DNA from: Dictyobacter kobayashii
GTDB taxonomy: Bacteria; Chloroflexota; Ktedonobacteria; Ktedonobacterales; Ktedonobacteraceae
Reading direction: 5' to 3'
Assembly: GCF_003967555.1 (NCBI RefSeq)
Contig: NZ_BIFS01000001.1
Span: 1,550,001 to 1,614,000, forward strand
Length of the DNA: 64,000 nucleotides
The notes beneath the pieces were generated by a model, which did no database searches, had not been told where the DNA came from, and saw only the letters and a program-made list of their open reading frames with translations. A program made the position numbers and the translations under genes. This document shows positions 49,059 to 59,010 of the stretch, piece after piece (the stretch's first letter is position 1; the number at the start of each line of letters is the position of its first letter).

Positions 49059-50210
49059 TTAGAGGGGTATTTCGACAAAGAAGGTGCTGCCCTTGCCCGG
49101 TACCGATTCGCACCAGATGTGTCCATTGTGGCGTTCAACAATGTCTTTGGTGATGGATAGACCCAGGCCCAGTCCACGTTTAGTAGACGCCTGAGCATCG
49201 GGCGTGCGATAAAACGTCTCAAAAATATGTTCTTGCTGGTCTTTAGCGATGCCACGACCATGGTCCTTTACGCTAAAAAGAACATAGTAGGTCTCCGGCT
49301 GAATGCTCACTTCGACCAGGCTGCGGTCAGGGGAATATTTGAGGGCGTTGCTGATCAAGTTACTCATTACCTGGGCAAAACGATCCACATCAACCTCCAT
49401 GTTAACCGGCTCGGTCGGGGCCTCAAAGGTGATATGCCGCTCAGTTAAGAGTTGCTGGTCCTCGACTACTTCGCGGCACAGGGAGGTGACATCAGTGAGG
49501 CGCTTATTTAAAATCACCTTGCCTGCTCGCATGCTACTGACATCTAATAGTTCATCGATCAAAGTTGTCAGGCGGCTGGTCTGGTCATTGATGCGCTCCA
49601 GGGTCGTGGCTACCCCATCCATGTGCTTCTCATCTTTATGTTTAGAGATACGGCGCAGCATCAATTGCGCCTGGCCACGAATAGTAGTGACCGGGGTTTT
49701 TAGTTCATGCGAGGCAATCGAAAGAAAACGGTCCTTCATCTGGTTGGCATCTTCCAATTGCCGGTTGGTCGCTTCTAACTCCTGGGCATATAATTGCAGT
49801 TCCAGCTCGGTGGCCAGGGCCTGAAAGCGGGCCCGCTCACGTTGCGCAGTAATCAAAGCAATGACCAGGCCAGAGCCAATAAAAGGCAATAATTGCAGGG
49901 CATCACGCCAGTTTGTATAATCATAAGCATTAAAGGGCAGCACAAAGAAATAGTAGAGCGCCGCCGCATTGAGCATAATAGACCAGACCGCTGGTCCGGC
50001 TCCCCAGAACAAAGCAACGAAGACGATGGCAATGATACAAAAAGTGCTAGGAAAGAAAAATTGCCCAAACATTTTTGCGACATACATGGTACACATAAGC
50101 ACAATGATAGTTGCCGGTATAGTTACAAGATATCCAATGAACGGATGTCGCCACTTCGGCACATTGCTCATATAATCTTTACGCAAACGGGACCGCTGCT
50201 CCAGGCTCAT
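49059..50210 (-). CDS. Sensor histidine kinase with DUF4118/KdpD-like membrane domain
   Basis: About 383 residues. Three to four membrane helices (residues 22-105; VFVALFWGAGPAVWSIMLNAAALYYFF is DUF4118-like) lead to a short coiled coil, the H-box FLSIASHELKTPVTTIRG and an HATPase with NLISNALKYSP, DHGRGI and GLGLGLSITKDIVERH. No response regulator is adjacent, so it is an orphan. Input is probably intramembrane. Confidence 0.92.
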   Translation of the reverse strand: MSLEQRSRLRKDYMSNVPKWRHPFIGYLVTIPATIIVLMCTMYVAKMFGQFFFPSTFCIIAIVFVALFWGAGPAVWSIMLNAAALYYFFVLPFNAYDYTNWRDALQLLPFIGSGLVIALITAQRERARFQALATELELQLYAQELEATNRQLEDANQMKDRFLSIASHELKTPVTTIRGQAQLMLRRISKHKDEKHMDGVATTLERINDQTSRLTTLIDELLDVSSMRAGKVILNKRLTDVTSLCREVVEDQQLLTERHITFEAPTEPVNMEVDVDRFAQVMSNLISNALKYSPDRSLVEVSIQPETYYVLFSVKDHGRGIAKDQQEHIFETFYRTPDAQASTKRGLGLGLSITKDIVERHNGHIWCESVPGKGSTFFVEIPL

Positions 50211-50394
50211 GCGCCGATAGCGCCGTCCCGCTTATCTGTATATATGTCACCATGAGCTAATCTCATGCTTAATCCCACTCCCTCTTACAACCGCCCAATA
50301 GCAATTTTTACGCGTCCATACGTCAGTACAATCAATTTGCAGCTGGCAACAGAAAGAAAGCAAGCTCGTTTCTCTCTCTAGCAGGTGCATTGAC
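50211..50394. other. Gap between kinase and lactonase-like genes
   Basis: About 180 bases, no feature recognised. Confidence 0.3.
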
Positions 50395-51378
50395 TTATGC
50401 TGTATAGGCATGGAGCCGTTTTTGCTCGGCGGTCATAAATGCTTCTTGCATTTGCGCATCATGCATACCAATCATGGCTATTTCAGGGTGCTGCTGCGCA
50501 AAATGATGCAGATCGATCAGTGTTTGGCGCGCGGTAGCGTCATCACTAGTGACCATAGACCAGAGCACAGGATGCATGGTCGCTGGACGTACATAGTTAT
50601 CAGAGAGCCAGGCGGCATCTCCCACCAAAAAAACACGGGGGCCATGCGCACGATTAATAAACATGCCAACCTGACCCGGAGTGTGACCTGGTAAAGGTAC
50701 CAGTACAATCGATCCATCGCTAAAGACATCACAGCTTGAGCGAAAACCCTCATAAGCGGGTCCCGCAAAATCTAAAAATTTGACTGGATTATTCGATAAT
50801 AGACGCCGTACTAATCCTTGATTCTTTTCCAGCATGCCCTGGGCGGCAAAATCATATTCCACCCGGTTAATATGTAGGGGCACACCAGGCAGATCGGGAA
50901 CACCAGAGACATGATCCCAGTGCAGGTGCGACAGGAGCACGAAATCAAGGTCCGCTGGCTGCATATGCAAATGTTCCAGATGGGTACACAGGGACCGCTC
51001 CATGTTGAAGCGCCCCAGCGTGTTCGAGAAAAGGAAGGATTGATCCATTAAAAATAATGAAATATCATTACATAGGCCAGTATCATAGAGGAATGTTCCC
51101 TGAGGATGTTTGATGAGAACCGCGCTATAGGCGATGGTGCGGGGTGCCAGGGATAATGAGCCACGAACGGCGATGCACTCAGGAACAACGACACTGCCAC
51201 AGCGCAGAAAGGTGATCTCGACATCTGGTAACGTCGTTGGCAGCAGCGCTGGCGCTGACGGCCGCTCATAGAGCTGGTCCGTCACAAAGGGTCGCGGCAA
51301 AAAACTATTGATGGCACTTGCCACCGCGACAGAGCCAAGCGTGATGCCTCCCAGAGTTAGCCAGTTACGTAGCTTCAT
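50395..51378 (-). CDS. Metallo-beta-lactamase-fold hydrolase, AHL-lactonase-like
   Basis: The 327-residue enzyme has an N-terminal hydrophobic export signal (LTLGGITLGSVAVASAINSFLP) and the metal motif LSHLHWDHVSGV, then PGHTPGQVGMF and VGDAAW. The order and spacing match AiiA/AttM-type lactonases (Tyr/His details need modelling). Export suggests action outside the membrane. It sits between two histidine kinase genes on the same strand. Confidence 0.82.
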   Translation of the reverse strand: MKLRNWLTLGGITLGSVAVASAINSFLPRPFVTDQLYERPSAPALLPTTLPDVEITFLRCGSVVVPECIAVRGSLSLAPRTIAYSAVLIKHPQGTFLYDTGLCNDISLFLMDQSFLFSNTLGRFNMERSLCTHLEHLHMQPADLDFVLLSHLHWDHVSGVPDLPGVPLHINRVEYDFAAQGMLEKNQGLVRRLLSNNPVKFLDFAGPAYEGFRSSCDVFSDGSIVLVPLPGHTPGQVGMFINRAHGPRVFLVGDAAWLSDNYVRPATMHPVLWSMVTSDDATARQTLIDLHHFAQQHPEIAMIGMHDAQMQEAFMTAEQKRLHAYTA

Positions 51379-51399
51379 AAAATTTCCTCATACATGTTA

Positions 51400-53028
51400 C
51401 TAGTTTTCAGTCGCCTCTCGTTCCACCTCCATCTGTGCAAGAGGCAGCGTAAACCAGAACACTGATCCTTCATCTGGCACACTCATAACACCAACATGAC
51501 CTCCCTGTCTCTCAATAAGCGTCTGGCAAATATGCAATCCCAGGCCCATCCCAACTCCCGAGCCACTGCACACCTTGATGGTCGGCGACTGATAAAAACA
51601 TTCCCAGATACGCGCTTGCTCCTCTGGAGCGATGCCGGGCCCTTTATCCTGGACGGTAACTCTAACCTGAGAGACGCCTGTATCTTGCGCTTTCTCAAGC
51701 TGGACACCGACTGCGACTGGCTCATGCGCTTCGGAGTATTTCAACGCGTTCAACAAATAATTATTGAGCACCTGCCCGAGGCGATCTGGATCAGCCTTGA
51801 CCAGAATTTGCTCGCCTTCAGGAAGACTTACATTAATAGTACGTTCGGGCATTGCTTTATGTTGCTCACGAACGGCGGCTGCAATAATCGGCACCAAATC
51901 ATATGGTTCCTGATTAATGTGTATTTGTAAACGATTCCCTTGAATGCGTGAGACATCTAGCATATCTCCCACCAGGCGATTGAGTACACCCACCTGGCGC
52001 TCAACGCGCTCCAACATCTCAAATGAGGCCTGAACCTTACCACCTGTTCCCTCTAAGAGCAACTCAGGGCGCTGCAAAACACCCTTTAAGCGACGCATGG
52101 CGAGCTGAGTATTGGCCTTGATAGTTGTCAGGGGCGTGCGCAACTCATGGCTGGCCACGCTCAGGAAATCTTCCATCTGAGTCTTGGCTTTACGTAAAGC
52201 TGTCACCTGTTCCACTGCTTCGTTACGCTCAGCTAGCGCATAGTCTAACACATTACGCGTTAACGCCGCCAATTCCTGCCCGAGAGTCCTAATTTCTTCA
52301 TGATCGGCAGATGTTGAGAGCTGTAGCTCCAATTTTTCCAGCTCCGCCAGCAGAGGCTCCATTGAGCGACCCTTCTCTGACTCTGGCAGTTGCTGAATGG
52401 AGTGCGTAAAACGCAGCGCTTCCCGCTCGGAGAGCTCTGCTTCATCCTGTTTCTGGCGTGTTGAGGGCAGTTCATAAATAGCTAAGGTATTGGAGAGTTC
52501 TGCTGGCGCGAGCTCCTCTAAAACCTCGACAAAGCCCAATATGGCATAATTATGGCTCGCCTTGTGACCACATGCAGAAAGTGTGAGCTTCAAGCGCAAG
52601 AGCGTCTCGTCCTGTCTCACATAATGCACCTCACGACTGGAACTGGCGATCTCACCCAACACAATACACTGAAATAGAGCAAGGCTAGCAGCTCGATCTT
52701 CGGGATGAATAACATCTTGAAAGGTCAGCTTAAGCAATTCTTCTTCGGCATAACCAAGCAGCTGGCAAAATTTTTGATTCGCCTTTAACCAACGACCACT
52801 GGCATTAAATGAAATAATGCCCAGGGCAGCCTGGTCAAACAACATTTGATAAGGCATATCATTCCCTTGTTTCCAGGTTACAATGTGCTTCTTCTCACCC
52901 CTCTTATCCAGAGAGTCCCACACATTTTTAGAAAGAGTATTATGTTTATTTTTCATCATTTCACACCAACTACTCCCTGTCTTGCCACCAATTCTTTTTC
53001 TATATCTTTCAATCCTGGAGATATCCAC
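51400..53028 (-). CDS. PAS-domain sensor histidine kinase
   Basis: About 542 residues, no membrane helices. A PAS domain (about 55-165; LFDQAALGIISFNASGRWLKANQKFCQLLGYAEEELL) is followed by a helical linker, the H-box FLSVASHELRTPLTTIKANTQ and an HATPase with NNYLLNALKYSE, DKGPGI and GMGLGLHICQTLIE. The start is uncertain: a Met at about residue 24 or 58 would also keep the PAS domain. Orphan kinase, probably a cytoplasmic sensor. Confidence 0.88.
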   Translation of the reverse strand: MDISRIERYRKRIGGKTGSSWCEMMKNKHNTLSKNVWDSLDKRGEKKHIVTWKQGNDMPYQMLFDQAALGIISFNASGRWLKANQKFCQLLGYAEEELLKLTFQDVIHPEDRAASLALFQCIVLGEIASSSREVHYVRQDETLLRLKLTLSACGHKASHNYAILGFVEVLEELAPAELSNTLAIYELPSTRQKQDEAELSEREALRFTHSIQQLPESEKGRSMEPLLAELEKLELQLSTSADHEEIRTLGQELAALTRNVLDYALAERNEAVEQVTALRKAKTQMEDFLSVASHELRTPLTTIKANTQLAMRRLKGVLQRPELLLEGTGGKVQASFEMLERVERQVGVLNRLVGDMLDVSRIQGNRLQIHINQEPYDLVPIIAAAVREQHKAMPERTINVSLPEGEQILVKADPDRLGQVLNNYLLNALKYSEAHEPVAVGVQLEKAQDTGVSQVRVTVQDKGPGIAPEEQARIWECFYQSPTIKVCSGSGVGMGLGLHICQTLIERQGGHVGVMSVPDEGSVFWFTLPLAQMEVEREATEN

Positions 53029-53410
53029 TTCATCTGGAGGTAGTACAGGAGACCAACTGAGATATTGCCATTCAATTGCGCCAAAGAAAACAGCTCGATC
53101 TACTTTGCTAGACCGACAGAACTGCCCCGGTGCACCCCATCACTGGACCACCACATATGCAAAAGAGCTTCTCAAATCGTCAAAGCTCTAGTATTTACAC
53201 GATTGATAGTACAAAATAGATGCACAACAAGACCCTAATAAGAACCTATTATCTAACCCTACATTTATTATTTTTCCATTGTTTGAGAGAAGGGAGATGG
53301 CCACCCTCGCCTCCCAACACATACCCACCCTCTTCCATCGTTTCTACAGCGCCACATCCCCACCATTCCCATACACCTCACTTAGCAAACCAGACAAACA
53401 ACTGAGCGCA
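53029..53410. other. Gap without a supported gene
   Basis: About 380 bases. C-rich, low complexity around 53290-53400 (CCACCCTC, CCCATACACC), partly echoed near 53600-53650. No gene or promoter identified. Confidence 0.4.
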
Positions 53411-53574
53411 ACAAGAAACACGAATTGTACGTGCGGGGCTTGCCCCCGCTTTTAATCTTCCCGCTCGAAAAGAAGCTATATGATTGAGCGCATAGCATTA
53501 TTTTGTTTATTTTTCGGTCCTGAACGGATTAAGCGGGGACAAGCCCCGCACGTATAATTCGTGTTTCTTTGGGC
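53411..53574. repeat. Inverted-repeat element, GTACGTGCGGGG family (copy 5)
   Basis: Left AACAAGAAACACGAATT then GTACGTGCGGGGCTTGCCCC; the right end (53530-53574) is the reverse complement including AAGAAACACGAATTATACG. Core GAGCGCATAGCATTATT at about 53486. This copy defines the outer ends best. Confidence 0.82.
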
Positions 53575-53648
53575 TTTTTCCTATCGCCTTCGCCTTAAGT
53601 GAGGTGTATTGCCCACCATCACCTCCAACATATCCCCATTCTCTTCCA

Positions 53649-53698
53649 TTGTTTGTGTGGAGGGTGGTGGCCGCAGCCACCACCCTCCACACAAACAA
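53649..53698. repeat. Perfect palindrome related to the MITE stems
   Basis: TTGTTTGTGTGGAGGGTGGT and its reverse complement around GGCCGCAGCC. The centre and GTGG-rich arms resemble the stems of the MITE-like elements, but flanking elements and terminal repeats are absent. Confidence 0.65.
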
Positions 53699-53735
53699 TA
53701 AATAACCCCACGGTCGAGAGCCGCAGGCCGAGACC

Positions 53736-53792
53736 CAAAACACAACATAAAACCATGAAACGACAAGTTTCATGGTTTTATGTTGTGTTTTG
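53736..53792 (-). terminator. Long hairpin terminator of the clpE-like gene
   Basis: 26-base perfect arms (53736-53761 and 53767-53792) with loop GACAA, 10 bases beyond the stop codon; TTTT lies on the downstream side. Confidence 0.8.
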
Positions 53793-53801
53793 CTTTTTTA
53801 C

Positions 53802-56067
53802 TTAGAGGTTCTGGATCTGGACGCGCTCTTGAGCCTCGACAGCCACTTTTCCATCTTTCATGGTTAGCAAAGCGGCCTGACCGCTAACGATCTCATTGGC
53901 CAGCAAGGCATCGGCCAGAGCATCATCAACATAGGTCTGAATAGCACGGCGCAATGGACGCGCACCATATTCCTCATCAAAGCCTTCCTGCAACAGGAAG
54001 TCGCGTACCTCGTCGCTGATTCCCAGCTCGATATGTTGTTCAGCCAGACGGCCACGTACCTGGCTGAGGAGCATGTCAACAATCTGATACAGTTCGTCTT
54101 TGCCCAGTGAATGGAAGACCACCACCTGGTCAATACGGTTAATGAACTCCGGCCGGAAGATCTTCTTAAGTCCATCCATCGCCTTCGAGCGCATTACCTC
54201 ATGCTGCTCATCCCGGGCCTCATCGCCTTTTTTATGCACAAAGCCCATATTGACGGCCCGACGTAGATCCGCGCTACCCGCGTTACTGGTCATGATTACC
54301 ACGGTATTCTTAAAGTCCACCGTGCGACCCTGGCCATCGGTCAGGCGACCATCGTCCATAATCTGCAGCAAGGAGTTGAAGACCTCAGGATGTGCCTTCT
54401 CAACCTCGTCGAGCAGGATTACACTATAGGGTCGGCGGCGCACCTGCTCGGTGAGCTGACCACCATCGTCATGGCCAACATATCCGGGAGGGCTACCAAA
54501 CAGCCTGGAAACGGTATGAGGCTCCATGTATTCCGACATATCCAGCCGGATCAAGTTTTCCTCACCCCAAACAGCTCGGCGGCCAGGGATTTAGCCAGCT
54601 CGGTTTTACCGACACCGGTTGGTCCCAGGAAAAGGAATGAGCCGATAGGGCGTTTGGGATCTTTCAGGCCGGCACGCGAACGGCGAATGGCTCTGGCCAC
54701 AGCACTGATCGCTTCGTCCTGTCCAATCACACGTCTGCGCAGATCGTTCTCCAGCGTGCGTAGATTCTGCCGCTCGCTCTCCAACATCTGGCTGACCGGC
54801 ACACTCGTCCATATCTCGACGACCTGGGCAATATGTTCCGGCGTCACAATCAGGGAGATGGTATTATTTTTCTCGGAACGGGCTCGTTCCAGATTGCCGA
54901 TCACCAATAATTCCTGCTGGCGCATCATGGCTGCCCGCTCGTAATCTTCTGCGTTGGCGGCCGCTTCTTTCTGCGCCTGGATATCGGACAACTCTTTTTC
55001 AAGATCCGAAATGGTGGTTGGACTGATAATACCTTTTTCAGTAGCCTCCAGGCGCAAGGCAGAACCGGCCTCATCCATCACATCGATAGCCTTGTCGGGC
55101 AGGAAACGATCATTGATATAGCGATCTGACAGTTTTACGGCTGCGTCAATGGCTTCGTCCGTGATGGTCACACCATGGTGGGCCTCATAATTGGGGCGTA
55201 CAATGTTCAACATGGCGATCGCTTCTTCAACGGAAGGCTCATCGACCAGAATAGGCTGGAAACGACGTTCCAGGGCGGAATCCTTCTCGACGTGTTTGCG
55301 ATATTCATCCAGGGTGGTGGCACCGATACAGCGTAGCTCACCACGGGCCAGGGCCGGCTTAATCATATCCGCCGCGCCAACCGCACCTTCAGCGGCACCC
55401 GCGCCTACAACTGTATGCAACTCATCAATAAAGACGATTACTTCAGGAGCCTGGCGTAATTCTTCTAGAATCGATTTGATACGTTGCTCAAACTGGCCAC
55501 GGAACATAGCGCCAGCAACCATGCCACCAATATTTAAGGAGACGATACGTTTGCCACGCAAAGTAGCGGGCACATCATTGGCATAAATCTTACGCGCCAA
55601 CCCTCAACAATAGCGGTCTTACCTACCCCAGGCTCACCAATCAGGACCGGATTATTCTTCTGGCGACGGCCCAGAACTGTAATCAAGCGCTTCAATTCAC
55701 GGAAACGTCCGGCAGCAGGGTCCAATTTGCCTTCCGCCGCCTCTTCAGTAAGATCCCGACCATATTGATCCAGCGTGGGAGTTTTACTATGCTTTTTTTG
55801 ACGTTCAGCAGTCGCGGTATTTACATTTCCAGAACCAGATTTATTATTATTGGTATTAGTATTAGAATTGGCAGAAAAACCAAAGGGAGCACCAGTTGTA
55901 CCCTGTCCGTCCACGTCACCGAGTTGACCGATTGTATTCATCATCTCATCAACACAGGACTGACATAGGAAGTGGGACTCACGACGACCGTCAAACATCT
56001 GTTCCACACGTACGCGGGCAGGATTCTTCTGACAACGTTCGCATTTCATGTCTTGTATGCTCCTCAC
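53802..56067 (-). CDS. clpE: ClpE-like AAA+ unfoldase with N-terminal zinc finger, two -1 frameshifts
   Basis: About 755 residues. It starts [15 protein letters not shown] with CxxC at 4-7 and a second CxxC (LCQSC), a zinc module like that of ClpE, with no Clp_N repeats. AAA-1 has [13 protein letters not shown] and IVFIDELHT; a UVR-like coil lies between; AAA-2 has [21 protein letters not shown] and [10 protein letters not shown], and a putative ClpP-contact loop NMGF. Frames break near 55604 (GGG) and 54567 (GGGG); one G each restores EGLARKIYA and [18 protein letters not shown]. It feeds unfolded proteins to ClpP. A CIRCE-like operator lies upstream. ClpC is the alternative name. Confidence 0.9.
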
Positions 56068-56145
56068 GCTATTTTTAATGTGGCATGCTTTTCACATTTC
56101 TCCACAGAATGTTCTAGCAAAGTTATTTATGGACTGCTAATATTG

Positions 56146-56199
56146 ATTATAACATATGAGCTTTTTGGTTGTCTAGCACTCATAGCCCTTGATTGCTAA
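56146..56199 (-). promoter_or_regulatory. clpE promoter with CIRCE-like operator
   Basis: On the minus strand TAGACA (56170-56175), an 18-base spacer and TATAAT (56146-56151). CTAGCACTC-N9-GATTGCTAA at 56173-56199 matches the HrcA operator CIRCE (TTAGCACTC-N9-GAGTGCTAA) at 16 of 18 positions with the correct spacer, and overlaps the -35. AGGAG precedes the clpE ATG. Heat-shock control by HrcA is inferred. Confidence 0.82.
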
Positions 56200-56225
56200 T
56201 ACACTCAGTATAACATAGATCGGGG

Positions 56226-56480
56226 CTAGTTTATTCCGTTCCGCTCACAAATACGACACAATAATCCTACATCACGACTACTTATAGTACGAATGAAACC
56301 CTCACCATGTTTTAGCATAGACCAACCATAGGCGTCAAAGGGTGACCATGCATCCCGAAAGGCCTTCAGGCTAGCGGCGTAAATATGAGAGGAGACCTGC
56401 CCATCTTCATAGAAAACATGGTATAATGAAAGCGTGAGGCTACAATATCTATTCATTACAATCAGTATACAGACGTTCAT
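56226..56480 (-). CDS. Possible small protein of unknown function
   Basis: An 84-codon frame whose product from YHVFYEDGQVSSHIYAASLKAFRDAW onward has balanced, protein-like composition (WSPFDAYGWSMLKHGEGFIRT). The first 20 residues look unnatural, and a TTGTAG/TATACC pair lies inside them, so the real start may be nearer FYEDG. No known family recognised. Confidence 0.35.
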   Translation of the reverse strand: MNVCILIVMNRYCSLTLSLYHVFYEDGQVSSHIYAASLKAFRDAWSPFDAYGWSMLKHGEGFIRTISSRDVGLLCRICERNGIN

Positions 56481-56794
56481 AACGTCTCACGCATGCACCT
56501 TGCGTTCTACACGCCATGCGACGAATGAACGCTACCTGCTAACCGCCGGGTAGCGACGCCTCCGCACACCTCAAATCATCTCTTCCACTGAGCCAGAGCG
56601 CTCGTGTTTTATTTGAGAGGACCAACCAGCAAACTACATTGATTCAGAAGACCTATTCGTAGACATTCTTTATATAGACCGCATTCGTATGTCCGCCCCT
56701 CTGTGTTTACAGCTATATGACGATGACCTGGCTCATCATCCTGGACACGCAAGTATGTTTTCGGGCGGATCGTGAGATATTGGGAGGAAATAGC
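56481..56794. other. Leader region of prfA
   Basis: About 310 bases with no convincing gene. An in-frame extension of prfA to 56717 has no ribosome site. Confidence 0.4.
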
Positions 56795-57874
56795 ATGGAT
56801 TTTATGGGTAAACTTGCCAGTTTATCTGAGCGTTATGAAGAACTAAACTCGTTGATGGCGCAACAGGATGTGCTTAATGATCTGGAACTGCTACAACGCT
56901 ACGGTCGCGAGCATGCTGAACTGGAAGATGTCGTTCATAAATATAATGAACTGAAAGATACTGACCAGCAGATCACTGAGGCACAGGAGCTCTATGAGAG
57001 CGAGGATGGCGAGATGCGCGATATGGCGTACGAGGAACTCGAACGCCTGAAATCCCACAAAGAGCAGTTGCTAGAAGAAGTTAAGGTCGCCTTATTGCCG
57101 AAAGATATTATGGACGATAAGAATGCGATTGTGACTATCCAGGGCGGCGCTGGTGGTGATGAGGCAGCGCTCTTTGCCGGTGAGCTCTATCGCATGTATA
57201 CCCGCTACGCCGATAACCATCGTTGGAAAATTGAGGTGCTCGACGTCAATGATACCGAGCAAGGTGGCATTAAAGATATTACTTTTGTGGTTAAAGGAAA
57301 AGGCGCCTACAGCCGCATGAAGTACGAAGGTGGCACCCATCGTGTCCAGCGCGTACCGGTCACCGAGGCCAACGGCCGTATCCATACCTCGACCGCCAAA
57401 GTTATTGTGTTGCCTGAGGCCGACGATGATATCAATATTGAGATCAAAGATTCCGATATTCGCGTCGATGTCTATCGCTCAACCGGACACGGTGGACAGA
57501 GCGTAAACACGACCGACTCGGCGGTACGCATCACTCACCTGCCAACCAACCTGGTGGTTACCTGTCAGGATGAGAAATCGCAGTTGAAGAATAAGACCAA
57601 GGCCCTGGGTGTACTGAAAGCGCGCCTCTGGGACCTTGAGGAAGCCAAACGGCAGGAAGAGCTGAGCAAGAACCGTCGCTCACAGGTTCAGACCGGTGAT
57701 CGCAGTGAGAAGATCCGTACTTACAACTTCCCACAGGATCGCGTGACCGACCATCGTATCGGCCTGACACGCCACAACCTGCCCGGCGTCATGAACGGAG
57801 ATATCGAAGAGTTCCTCAACAACCTGATCGCCGTCGACCAGGCCGACAAACTCCAAAATATGTTCCAGTCCTAA
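56795..57874 (+). CDS. prfA: Peptide chain release factor 1
   Basis: The 359-residue translation terminator recognises UAA and UAG. The PVT tripeptide at 188-190 ([14 protein letters not shown]) is the RF1-type anticodon, not the RF2 SPF. The GGQ at 233-235 ([14 protein letters not shown]) triggers peptidyl-tRNA hydrolysis. GGGAGGAAA ends 4 bases before the ATG at 56795. The usual partner prmC does not follow. Confidence 0.97.
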   Translation: MDFMGKLASLSERYEELNSLMAQQDVLNDLELLQRYGREHAELEDVVHKYNELKDTDQQITEAQELYESEDGEMRDMAYEELERLKSHKEQLLEEVKVALLPKDIMDDKNAIVTIQGGAGGDEAALFAGELYRMYTRYADNHRWKIEVLDVNDTEQGGIKDITFVVKGKGAYSRMKYEGGTHRVQRVPVTEANGRIHTSTAKVIVLPEADDDINIEIKDSDIRVDVYRSTGHGGQSVNTTDSAVRITHLPTNLVVTCQDEKSQLKNKTKALGVLKARLWDLEEAKRQEELSKNRRSQVQTGDRSEKIRTYNFPQDRVTDHRIGLTRHNLPGVMNGDIEEFLNNLIAVDQADKLQNMFQS

Positions 57875-57913
57875 AACAAAAATTCAAAAAACTTTAGGTG
57901 CTCGCAGTCAGGA

Positions 57914-58045
57914 CATCTCTGGACTTCAAAACATCTATTTTGAAGTCCAGAGATGCTTTTTATGTAGTTGTGGCCACTGTGCTCTGCACAGTGGCCACAA
58001 CTACATAAAAAGCATCTCTGGCGCGTCAGCGCACGTACGCAAGAG
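57914..58045. repeat. Double hairpin with shared GC-rich tail (copy 3 of 3)
   Basis: A first stem CATCTCTGGACTTCAAAA with its complement ends at about 57955. Overlapping it, a second longer stem (57952-58016) pairs GATGCTTTTTATGTAGTTGT with its complement, with arms of about 31 bases. Then comes the tail GGCGCGTCAGCGCACGTACGC also seen at 10209 and 43953. It lies between convergent prfA and permease genes and can end transcription from both. The two stems share the AGAGATGC bases, so they exclude each other partly. Confidence 0.75.
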
Positions 58046-58065
58046 AAACAGACCTCATATATATT

Positions 58066-58962
58066 CTACTTGAGAGCCCCTTCAGTCAATCCTTGCAAGA
58101 ATTGCTTCTGGAAGATGAAGAAGATGATAATCAGCGGCAGAGCAGCCAGCACAGCACCGGATAGCAGAATACCATACTGATAATCATAAGGTCCGACCAG
58201 CGATGAGATACCCAGATTCATGACAAACATATTGGGATCGGTAGTTACAACCAGCGGCCAGAGATAGTCGTTCCACAGCCCGGTGAATGAGAGAATCGCT
58301 ACTACCGCCAGACCCGGACGTACCAGCGGCACAACCACACGCCACCAGATGCTGAATTCAGTTGCTCCATCCACCCTGGCCGCATCCAGCAATTCATCAG
58401 GCACGCTCAAAGTATATTGGCGCATCAGGAAGATGGTAAACGCACTGACCGCCCTTGGGAGAATCAGCGCCTGGTAGGTATTAAACCAGTGCAGGAAACG
58501 GATCACCTCAAATTGCGGCACCAGCGTTACCTGTCCAGGGATCAGCATGGTAGCAAGCAGAATAGCGAAAAGGGCATTTTTAAAGGGAAAGTCATATTTG
58601 GCAAAAGCAAAACCGGCCAGCGAACCCAGCACCAGTGAAGTAATGGTACCTAAAACCGCTACCGTTGCCGTGTTAAAGGCCCAGCGTGCAAACGGAAAGT
58701 TTGTCAGTAGCGCCTGCATATTTACCAGCGTAAAATGCACCGGTATCAATGTGAGGGGCGTACCAAAGATCTCGGAATTTGGTTTGAACGCACTACTAAT
58801 CATATAAATGAAAGGAATCACGGTCAGAACCAGCAGGATCAACAAGATAGCATTGACGATGGTTGATCCAATATAAAACCGTGTCTTGTAAGAGTTATTT
58901 CTGCGTGTCCTCGCTTCGCTGCGTTGCCTTACTTCTGAAGTGGCGAGATTTACATCAGCCAT
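58066..58962 (-). CDS. Carbohydrate ABC transporter permease, MalG type
   Basis: About 298 residues, six helices, EAA loop LLDAARVDGATEFSIWWRVVVPLVRPGL, and the C-terminal LQGLTEGALK ending typical of this type. Third gene of a binding protein-permease-permease set. A missing ATPase implies a shared MsmK/MalK-like subunit elsewhere. Confidence 0.93.
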   Translation of the reverse strand: MADVNLATSEVRQRSEARTRRNNSYKTRFYIGSTIVNAILLILLVLTVIPFIYMISSAFKPNSEIFGTPLTLIPVHFTLVNMQALLTNFPFARWAFNTATVAVLGTITSLVLGSLAGFAFAKYDFPFKNALFAILLATMLIPGQVTLVPQFEVIRFLHWFNTYQALILPRAVSAFTIFLMRQYTLSVPDELLDAARVDGATEFSIWWRVVVPLVRPGLAVVAILSFTGLWNDYLWPLVVTTDPNMFVMNLGISSLVGPYDYQYGILLSGAVLAALPLIIIFFIFQKQFLQGLTEGALK

Positions 58963-59010
58963 GATGCTTTTATCCTCTCTTCTTTACTAGACCAATAATA
59001 CGTCCCTGAC

